In this document: positions 55,523 through 64,000 of the stretch, piece by piece | How the letters are laid out: each line of letters begins with the position of its first letter | Position numbering within the stretch: position 1 is the stretch's first letter | From: Dryococelus australis | Lineage: Eukaryota; Arthropoda; Insecta; Phasmatodea; Phasmatidae | Length of the DNA stretch: 64,000 nt | Direction of reading: 5' to 3' | NCBI GenBank assembly: GCA_029891345.1 | Contig: CM057002.1 | Coordinates: forward strand, 15,948,295 to 16,012,294 | The notes under the pieces: model-generated | The model's database searches: none | Told to the model about the DNA's origin: nothing | Seen by the model: only the letters and a program-made list of their open reading frames with translations | Position numbers and translations under genes: made by a program

Positions 55523-57070
55523 TAGGACTGGGCTGATACCGATACATTAGTATCGGCCGATATTTGTAGTATCGGTGTTATAATTGCCGATACTATGGTA
55601 TTTAATTTCTATTTCCCCATGTATCCTCTCATTCATGGTATTTACTGTATCTGTACCAATTGTTTAATATTTCGTGGTTTTCCCGATAATACACTCGTAT
55701 ATAGCTTGCCCTTTTGGGAAAAATTCTTGGGGTGTGCTATACACGGGGGGGGGGGGGGGGGGGGGTAGCCATGAATTTTTCGGGGATGTTGAGGGAAGTG
55801 GCGGGACTGTCTGTTGTCTCATTTCTGGCTCTTACATCACTCCTCTCCCTTCTCTCTCAGCCACCCTTCAGTTATGTGCAGGTCGAAACCCTGCCCCCCC
55901 CCCCCCAACTAATGGCAATCTGTCACGTCCAAAAATCAGAACTGCCATGTGTTTATGGCCCCCCAGCCCCCCACCCCCTTGTAATAACACCCAGATGTTG
56001 CCGGTCGATAATTCTGCCATCCCTCCGTGGCAGAGACTAGTGAGCCATATTCGGTGCAGGGAGGGGGGGAGGAGAAGGGACCCTTTTCTTAGAGAAGGGT
56101 AGTGTAATATTCTACAACTGAAAAAAAAAAAAAAAAAAAAACTAGAGCCAGTCACTGCTAAAAAGAGAAGGGAGAAAAGAAAACCAAACCTGGAAATGTT
56201 TAGTAAGAGCTTGAGGTTTCTGGATTTCTTTTTATTTTGGCTTTCTGCACCCAAGTTATTTAATTAAAGCATTTGCGGAACCTAACACATGTGCTTCTGC
56301 AACCCAACACTTAATTGAAGTGATTAGAGAATACCAATGTACACCACCTGCAAATACTTCCTGTGGTATACCTACAGATGAAGAACATGACTCCAAAAGA
56401 TTGAAAGGGTTGCTTTCAATCTACTCTAATATTATTAATAAAACACGCATACCATCTGCTTACAGGTGTCCAGAGTCTAAAGTTGAAATGCATCTCGCAG
56501 AGCCACCTATTCCTATAAATTCCAACCCTTTACAATACTGGAAGACATTACCATATATTAGGTTGTGCAAAGCAGTACAGAAATCTCTGTCCTCACCAGC
56601 TGGGTCTGTGGCATCGGAGAGACTTTTTAGTTCAGCTGGCCTTCCAAGAAACGAAGTTCCTTGAACCAGAAGAAGCTATGCCAGCTGGACTTCTTAAATA
56701 AATATATTTACATCTTGAAATTTTGCAAATAAGTGTTGATATGCTTATTGGAGTGTACACAATAATTTTTACTTTTCACAGCATAAAACTGTTAAATTTC
56801 TTTTATTTAATTTGCTTGTGACATAATTTTTCTTCTTATGGATTAGTGATTAAAACTGTGTTGTTTTTTAGATTATATTGTAATGACTGTAAGAACCTTT
56901 TTTAAGTGTTCTTAGTGGCAAACATTATTTTTTAATAATAAATCATGAAAGCATTCAAATATTCTTTTATCACATTAAAATTACTTCTAATGTGGGCATC
57001 GGTATAAAGTATCGGCTCATAAGAATCGATACAGGTGGAATCTGCAAAAAGTGGTATTGACCCAGCCCTA
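55523..57070 (+). mobile_element. hAT relic with both ends, 1.55 kb
   Basis: taggactgggctgataccga at the left mirrors the right end (tattgacccagcccta). The flanks gatggata and gataaata agree at 6 of 8, a worn TSD. Holds a transposase C-terminus and homopolymer runs (G at about 55747-55767, A near 56122-56142). Confidence 0.78.
56250..56690 (+). pseudogene. hAT transposase, C-terminal dimerisation part
   Basis: From HPSYLIKAFAEPN the frame runs to IPINSNPLQYWKTLPYIRLC and SSPAGSVASERLFSSAG, the conserved W and the SVASERLFS block of the hAT C-terminal domain, then breaks near 56655 and ends LEPEEAMPAGLLK in a shifted frame. The catalytic core is absent: the element is internally deleted. Confidence 0.85.
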
Positions 57071-57772
57071 GATAAATACTAGATGAGTTTCTCCATTTAG
57101 TGGGTGGTGTGAAGAGTTCTGGTGTGGGTTCCAGCGATACTGGTCTCTCTAAGCAGCGGATGGTTTAAGCTCTCTCCCGGGGACTGAGGTGCACGAGCTC
57201 GGCTGGGAGATACCTACGCTCCTGCTGGTACTTAAGAGATAGTATCTGCCCTTTTAGTCCTCTTACAGATACTACTTCGACGGGAGCAAGTGTAACTACA
57301 GCCACACTTGTGAAGGTGAAACAGGTGACATGGTGGTCCAACTCGGGTGCATTTCCATGTACTGTCTCCGCCATCCCAATGTTGTCTGCCTATCTCAGTA
57401 CCCGGCATCAGAAGCATGGTGGACATTGACTCGGGTAGCACTAGCTGACTGTCCCAATATGTGGACGAGTTCCCCTGAGGGATCAGTCTCCTCAGACATG
57501 GGGAAGTACTCCTTCCAGCACCAGAAGTGCGATGGAAAGAGCAAACCCCAGACTGACAAGCCAACCCCAAGAGGACGAGTACCTAGTGTCGGGGCTCTAC
57601 CATTTTATACACCTAGGTGCATAAAAGGGTGGCCATCCAATATGCGTGGGTGTCTATTGGTGAGTTTGGCAGTTTTGAATAAATTTCCCGGCCACTTGCT
57701 GTCGCTCCGACGGGACTGATATTTACGAGTTGTGGTTCTAGTACTATGGGAAAGATATCTTAAGTGGAATAA

Positions 57773-57806
57773 ATCTTGTTTATTTTGGTAGGGAAATAAA
57801 CAAGAT
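57773..57806 (-). promoter_or_regulatory. poly(A)-signal hairpin, P copy 1
   Basis: Stem atcttgtttattt / aaataaacaagat (13 bp, perfect), 8-base loop. AATAAA lies in the 3' strand in element sense. Confidence 0.6.
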
Positions 57807-57839
57807 GGTTTTGCACTACCTCCTATCATGAGAGCTTAA

Positions 57840-58194
57840 GGCCAATGTTACATGAAAGCAGTATATTTATATAATTTTGTCATAACTTATTTCATAGCGA
57901 ATTTTTTTTAATTTTTGGCTTGTCAAGACGTAAATAACAACATTTATCACCTTCTTATGTTGATAGATATTCACTGGTCATTATTCTCGAGGCACTGATT
58001 GCAGATAAGAAAACAAAAATTACTTATTTTCTTCCGCCAGTGCTCCAAAAATAATAACGGCAATTAATATCTAACAAAGTAAGTAGGTGCTAAAATTTTT
58101 TATGTCTTGAGAGACCAAAAATTTTGAAAACTCCACTGTGAAATAAGTTATGACAAAAATCATGTAAATAGACTGCTTCCATGCACCAACGGCA
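57840..58194. mobile_element. TTAA-flanked foldback MITE, family K, copy 1
   Basis: ggccaatgttacatgaaagc mirrors gcttccatgcaccaacggca; inner arms ttggcttgtcaagacgtaaa and tatgtcttgagagaccaaa. TTAA at 57836-57839 and 58195-58198. 355 bp, inside P copy 1. Confidence 0.85.
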
Positions 58195-58830
58195 TTAACA
58201 GAAGCTTGCTACCCTTGACAAGTGAAGGCAACCTGTTCCTAGGCTAATAGGGATAGGTAGATAAAGCACTATGAAAATAACTTTAACTTTGACTATGCTA
58301 CGGTGTTTGCCCTGAAGGGGCTGTAAGTGTCTAAGTGTTCAATGACTTAAGTGATGGACTCTCTGGCATCAGGGGTGCGGTAAAGGAACAGAACAGACTG
58401 GCGTTTCAGGGGCCGGGCCCCAATATTTATACTCTTCCTAGCTCGCCCTTGGTCGTGGTGGAGGTGGCGGCGGCGTTAGATCCTCTGGGCATGTGACCTC
58501 ACCGGCCTGGTCAAGATCCAGCTGACACAGTTCTCTGCGATTCATACTGGTAGTGCCATCTAGCGGTGCACTAAGTAGCCCTTGATCCATAGCCTCAGTG
58601 GCTCGGCCGGTGAACAGTACAATTTTTTGGGCATGGAGAGTGCATCTTTCACCATTGGTAAACAATACAAGTTCTGACATTTTCGTAGAATGTACTGCCA
58701 ATCAAACTCCGTTGAAATGCACGGCTTAGTGGTGCACACTGATAGGTAGAAGTCAATGTAATATAAGTAGAAAAGACGTTGCACATCTGACGTGTGACCG
58801 GTTAGCTGAATAGTCACGACAGTCGAGGAT

Positions 58831-60180
58831 TCTGTCCACTAGGCCAAAAGCAGGGTGAATGTGTGTGCATGGAGATACCAATAGTACCACAACCGGAGCA
58901 GTCGATACTGACTCGTGCCTGAGTGCGGGCGGCGCGGTCCCATTCTGCCTGCCTTTCCAGTGTAGGTTGAGGAAGTGCACTCAATTGTTTGGCTGCAAGG
59001 AGAACTAAGTGTCGCTCACTACGCTTTCGGCCGTACCTCTGGCTGAAAGGCATAAAGTCTCTGCTCACAGGTTACTGGGTACACCTTGACGCGAACAAAC
59101 TAAATACAAGTTATAGTGTAAGTCCGGTTTTGGCTTGCTGATGAGGCTCTGTAAAGTCTCCACTGATCCCCCCACCCTAGGCAGGCTGATCAGACAGGGA
59201 GCCGTTTGGGTCACCACTGCCGCCACTGGATGTGCATCCACACAGGAATGGATGGCAGGTCTCAAGCCATGGTTTATCCCGGCACTGGAAGCAGTGATGT
59301 GGAATAAGGCAATAACTTGAGACTGTCGCCCCTCTCTGCATGAAGGTGTTGCTAGTGGTCGTGGCTCCTCTGTTCCTCTCCACCCGCACTGGAAGCAATG
59401 CTGTGGTAGTTTGGAAAGCAACAGATGTCTGTCTAATGGGTGTGTGAAAATATGACGGACCCCTGAAGGGCGCCCGTGGCTGAAGTTAATTCAGTAGTTA
59501 TGAATTCCCCAGTCCGTGCCAAAGGTGTACGTAGCAACCCGTATCTAGCAGGCACACAGACAGATACTCTAAGAAATAAAAGCTGAAAGGTAGGAAACAA
59601 CAGTATGTTTATTGAAGTCTCAATAAACATGCGACGCGTGCTATCTCCTACCAGGCAATTGAGTGCTGAAAGTTACAATTGAGTGCTGGCGAGGTGTAGG
59701 CGACCTGGTTCTAATGGAGAATAGGAAAGAATTAGCTCAAAGAAAAAATATAATACTTCTAGACTATGTAATAAAAATGTCTTGAGGAGACAAAGTGAAT
59801 TTAACGTGTTGGTAAGCATGTTCGCTGGTTATCTGGTTGACTGGTCATCAACGGTGAAGTAGTCACAGGGGGCGTACTCAATGCTTCGAAGATCTCAGGC
59901 GGTCCCAGCACTGGCAGCAGTGCTGTGGGATAATGCAAGAGATGGAACAAGAATGACTGCTCGTGCCCGGCAGCATCCCAACTTGTAAAGTGGAAGCTCG
60001 TAGGCTGCCGGCGCGGGTGTGGGGGAAGGCGTGACGTCCTTCTGCCCTGGTTGGCGTGGGAATACTCTGGTCAGCGTGCCTCGTTGGTGGTGCTCGGCCT
60101 TGCCCGAGGTCTGGGCAGCTTGTTAGCTCTCAGAGAGGGGGGGGGGGGGGGGCGTACGTGCTTACCGGGTTGCGTATCCT
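58831..60180 (-). mobile_element. LTR-retroelement-like fossil P, copy 3 (partial)
   Basis: LTR-like end about 60180-59540 with its own AATAAA hairpin (59605-59630), then a leader carrying the block gagccacgaccactagcaac shared with copy 2. CysHis-rich HCFQCRDK-like words recur three times. Broken; more diverged than copies 1 and 2. Confidence 0.4.
59605..59630 (-). promoter_or_regulatory. poly(A)-signal hairpin, P copy 3
   Basis: Stem atgtttattga / tcaataaacat (11 bp, perfect), 4-base loop. Confidence 0.55.
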
Positions 60181-61179
60181 CCAGGTCAGAGAATAGGCTT
60201 ATAGATTACTGCTGCCTGTAGGGTAGGCAACATGTCACGCCTGTAGTAGTGGAAAAGGTACTCTTGGCGATGAGTCGTAATCTTATTAGATTAGATGTAT
60301 AAGGGGCACGCGTGACGTCATTCTATTACTTGAAAATTTTCTCACAGGAAGGCATACTGCCCTCCTATAAAAATAAGTTGCAAGTTTTTAAGTCTGAAGG
60401 TTACCTAGGCACATCTTAAAGCAATTCACTCCACTTATAAACTGTAATAGTTCAAGAAATGTTTCCAATACAATGATTGTTATATCTTGCTTCAAAATAT
60501 GGCCTTCCTGCTTTATGTATTAATATAGTGTTACCGTCATTATTAAAAAAAATTATTTAAGAATGAACATACTAATTATAAACAAAAACTAATTAAATTA
60601 CTGTAAAGTGTAAACACTTACTGCATTACTGGCGATCACATTTGCAAACAAAAAACAGCTGGGCACATAAATGTGTGCACCTTCAAAGGAAATTACAAAA
60701 CTGACATGTTATAAAATATACTTCTTCGTACTGTGTAGATTACAAACACTTACAAATACAATCCAACCAATTTTTTTTAGCTTTATTTCATAAAAAAATA
60801 GCACCATATTTTTCAAAATGTTAACATTAATTCTAGATTAACAAGAAGACATCTACACATGGAGCTAATTCAACTTGTTTAGTAAAATAACTGCAGGTAT
60901 ATTACTTCAAAAGAAAAATTCTGATGAATTCTACTGTTCTGTTGCTGCATTCACACAACACACAACCAGACAAAGAAGTCTTTAATGTCAGTCTATGAGA
61001 CAAACTGTAATTGACATTCAAACACTACCCAAGTCACCCCTTGTCATGACCTGTAAATTAAAATTACCTTTAAGTACCAAAATTTTAATGCATCAGTCTT
61101 CTGAATTACAATTCAATTTCTATGTTGGTAAGCAAATTTGAGCAGTGAAAACTATAACTGTTTTATGTAACATGCTACT
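60181..61179. other. AT-rich unassigned sequence
   Basis: A G-run lies just before (about 60138-60153). No gene or repeat recognised. Confidence 0.35.
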
Positions 61180-63080
61180 GTAGCTAGTGCTCTTCAGTTA
61201 GTGGTGTGAAAACACAGTTATGGTATTTACATATTTGCTTTGATGTGTGATGACTTTTCAACTTATTTAAGACAACTTATACTCATCAGTGCAAACCACT
61301 CTACTGTACGGGAACTGAGTTTGAGAGATTACAATCTTCCAGATGCTAAGAAATTGTACTGTTTATCCTAGGGTAACCGGGCAAGCCGCCTAGTCTAGAT
61401 GATGCTTAAAGGTCACCTAGTACTATAGCACACCGAGGGATGGTACTGCTAGTATAAATTGCAGAAATATGCAGCAGTTGGGACTTCGGCCGGCTGGTGA
61501 CATCACACGCCCAGAGGATGTCCTCCAGCCACTCCCTTCCATCCGGACAAGGGCAAGCCGGGAGAGTATAGATACTGGTGCACAGCTCTTGGAAACGCAG
61601 ACTGTCCTGTTCCTTCACCGCACTATAGGGTGCCGAAGGAACCACCAGCTCTTGCTTGGCCTTCACAACATGCCTGGTGCTGAAGATCTCAACGTTAAAG
61701 TTGTCAAACACTTAACACTTTTGTTCACCTCAGGAAATTCAGGTCCCTTCAGGACAAAACATAGAGTTAGCTAAAGTCAAGTTGTTTATAATAGCCACTT
61801 TGCCTCCCTACAATGCCAGCTTATAAAGAGGTCACCATCACCTGTCCAACGTAGCCAACTATCGAAAGTAGTACAAACCACCGTGTTTATTTATTCACAT
61901 AAATAAACACGTTTTTACCACACTTATAATATTATTCCTGTGGTATTTATACCTTTCCTGGTAGTCATCAGGCCCGTCACGGGACAGCAAGAGACAGCGG
62001 AATCTTTTCTAACCAGTTTCCCAAACCTAGTATAGGACTGCGAGTTTCCTTTTTAGGAAACTCGTACGTCAGAAACACACACATTAGACAGCCACCCATT
62101 CTATACCCCGGTGTACAGAAAGGTAGAGCCATGACCACTAGGAATACAACCCTCTCGAGGCTATAGATTACTCCATCCACTGTGCTTCTGGTGACGGCGA
62201 GAGTATCTGCCTGGGTCTGAGGGCCTGACTCCTTGGGGACCACACCCATGCATTATGATCATCAACAATTGTGTAACCTGATGCTCAGTGTGCACTGCAT
62301 TTCTGATGCCGGATGCTGGGTTAGAGGGCAGCCTTGTTCTGTCAATTGTGGTGCGCAGAAGTACACCTAGATAGGAACGAACATTGCCTGCTCCACATTT
62401 GCAGGGCTGGTAGTAGAGATCTTATCCCCATGCCCTACTCCTGTCATAGTAGTATTCAAAAGAGGGATAAAAAGGCTGCTACCGCCTCTACGTACAAACA
62501 AGGGCTCAACGTCACCCCAACTGTACTTGACCGTATCAGTCCCTGGGAGAGAGCACAAGCTGCCCATAGCTTGGAGAGGCCGGTCCCTTACCAGATTTAT
62601 CTGAACCACAAGTCCAACTCATATGGGTTACTCACCCCCTGTTTCTAGCCTACCCAAGTAGTGAAGAAATAGTTTATGGCATGGCAAACTCTTGGATTAG
62701 GGGACTTCAGCTCACCATGTCAACCCGGACGACCAGCAGTGCCGACGACCACCTGCGCACCAGGTCTCAGTGCAAACCCCAGTGCATCATCTTCTGAACC
62801 GCAGCAGTTCCAGCAGCTTCCACAGGCCACCAGTCTCCAGGTATACAGTGAGAGTGGTTCCTCCTAGAAGTAAGATTGTGCTTGCCGTCCAGGACTTTGT
62901 GCCCAGCCAGAAAGTCACACGACCAGTCCTCTACACTAGTCGCGCTCCTGTTCCGCACCGTAATTAAAGAGTTCAAACTCACCCCGGTGCATCTGTTCTC
63001 ACATCCACCAAAATACTTGGGCCATTGACGTGCCTCGATAATCAACAGGACGTCACGCATCAGCTTACCGAACTTTTAAG
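61180..63080 (+). mobile_element. LTR-retroelement-like fossil P, copy 2
   Basis: LTR-like block 61180-61985 (gggagagtatagatactgg, ctgtcctgttccttcaccgc), an AATAAA hairpin, then a leader (gccacccattctataccccg, cagtccctgggagagagcac) and a region with aggactttgtgcccagccag, all collinear with copy 1 in opposite orientation. Broken; its far end was not found. Confidence 0.5.
61882..61911 (+). promoter_or_regulatory. poly(A)-signal hairpin, P copy 2
   Basis: Stem cgtgtttattta / taaataaacacg (12 bp, perfect), 6-base loop. Confidence 0.6.
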
Positions 63081-63731
63081 TGAGAACTGTGAAAGGTTTT
63101 AATTTGCACTGCTCCCTCTAAATTCATGTGCACAATGCATTCACATACACCTACAATACCTTCTTCATCCCACTACATGCAAGGAGGTAGGTAATCTTTT
63201 TTGTACATCGTGCAACCCCTCTACAATTAACCTCTGTCTAACTTACACTATCTGCTTTCTTACCCAACTTCATACAGGCAACACAATAATTAATCTTACA
63301 GAATCCACATACTGACTGCCTGTACAACATCTCTCTCCTCAGTTATCACTTCAAAGTAGAAGGAAAATAATACAAATTATTATAAAACAAATGTAGCATT
63401 GGTTCTCACTTTGGCCTTGCAAAAAAACAACTTGTAAGCAATGTAACACATTTATGTACATAGCAGAATACAGTACTATTTTATTTTAAAAATACAGTAG
63501 TGGGTTACAAATGAACTATAAAATACTTACCTGGTGTTATAAAGCCAAATACAACACAATGGTAGACTGACAAAAGTCCAATGACTGTCTACCACAAAAA
63601 TAAAATTCTTTAAACTATAGCTTTCGTTGTTCCGAGAATAAAAAACATAACTACATTAACGGTGTCATAAAAGTACGTCACACTTACAGCACACAGTGCT
63701 AATTAATACACAGAATTGTATACTCATCTAC
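63081..63731. other. AT-rich unassigned sequence
   Basis: No gene recognised; may include the worn continuation of P copy 2. Confidence 0.35.
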
Positions 63732-63959
63732 AGGCTGTTCACTGTACAGTGAGTACATTTCAGGCCCTCATTACTTTTTCCTTTCAGCCATTTTTATCCA
63801 TTAACTAACATTTTAGATAAGTATTGCCATATAAGTAAAAACACAGTGTGTATATTCCACTAAACTCTGAAGTTAACGCCTAAGGCTAAAATAAAATATG
63901 TTTATTGACAATTATTCCAAATGAGAGGGCTTTCAAAAGTGTACACCTACCGTTGATGC
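63732..63959 (+). mobile_element. family D MITE, copy 4
   Basis: aggctgttcactgtacagtg to gtacacctaccgttgatgc; interior cctttcagccatttttatcc and 'cacagtgtgtatattcca' as in D2. The left flank is a worn TA context. Confidence 0.75.
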
Positions 63960-64000
63960 GTGACGCATTTCTCTGCACTGCTGAAGAGTGCACCCTACCA

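Larger units (their letters stand above)
54320..58830 (-). mobile_element. LTR-retroelement-like fossil P, copy 1
   Basis: Order on the minus strand: LTR-like block (about 58830-57715) with gagtataaatattgg and a hairpin holding AATAAA, a leader region to 57071, then a region with a gag-like fragment. Each block aligns by eye with copy 2 on the other strand. It is broken, with several interruptions including a hAT relic (55523-57070) and a K MITE (57840-58194). Old: copies differ substantially. Ty3/Gypsy-like is a guess from the gag style. Confidence 0.5.

Noticed and set aside
55668-56110. ORFs around the G-run as a Gly/Pro-rich protein
   Set aside because: They come from homopolymer runs inside the hAT relic.

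Overview
This is eukaryotic, AT-rich, non-coding DNA with no complete host gene. The repeat types fit an arthropod: tRNA-headed SINEs with a conserved body, jockey/CR1-like LINEs with A-rich 3' tails, hAT, Tc1/mariner, DD82E-like and TTAA-flanked DNA transposons, and gag-bearing retroelement fossils. My best guess is a large-genome insect, perhaps polyneopteran; the species cannot be named from this sequence. I worked by eye, so repeat boundaries without target-site duplications (TSDs) are good to about 5-20 bases. Repeat families carry letters (A-P) that I assigned here.

Layout. 1-9.3 kb: MITEs, SINE pieces, a 40-bp minisatellite and one splice-bounded exon of a pogo-like protein. 9.3-12.3 kb: three LINE 3' ends in the same orientation. 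12.9-18.7 kb: densely nested MITEs with clean TSDs. 18.7-24.6 kb: mostly featureless, with a 175-bp tandem duplication. 24.6-28.5 kb: a 34-bp satellite resembling the A-box head of the local SINE, split by a broken hAT transposon. 31.1-32.7 kb: a GC-rich 20-bp minisatellite that is open in many frames but is not a gene. 33.3-44.2 kb: more MITEs, a DD82E-like transposase remnant, poly-C/G runs and young tandem expansions inside transposons. 45.3-49.2 kb: inverted pairs of TTAA-type MITEs, a long foldback and a long alternating purine/pyrimidine tract. 49.3-51.2 kb: a Tc1 relic cut by a SINE and a MITE. 54.3-63.1 kb: three copies of one LTR-retroelement-like fossil family in two orientations, one holding a hAT relic and a foldback MITE.

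The genes here are parts of mobile elements, and they interact mainly as hosts and invaders. At 16.6-18.1 kb an old repeat holds a TA-flanked MITE. A hAT MITE lies at the end of that MITE, and two further hAT MITEs lie inside the hAT MITE, side by side and sharing one 8-bp target. Five divergent hAT MITE families cluster near 293 bp and share a subterminal CGCGA-like core, which suggests one common transposase whose source gene is not in the window. The most unusual signals are the SINE-head-like satellite, the double use of one target site, and a poly(A)-signal hairpin whose stem pairs covary among three fossil copies.
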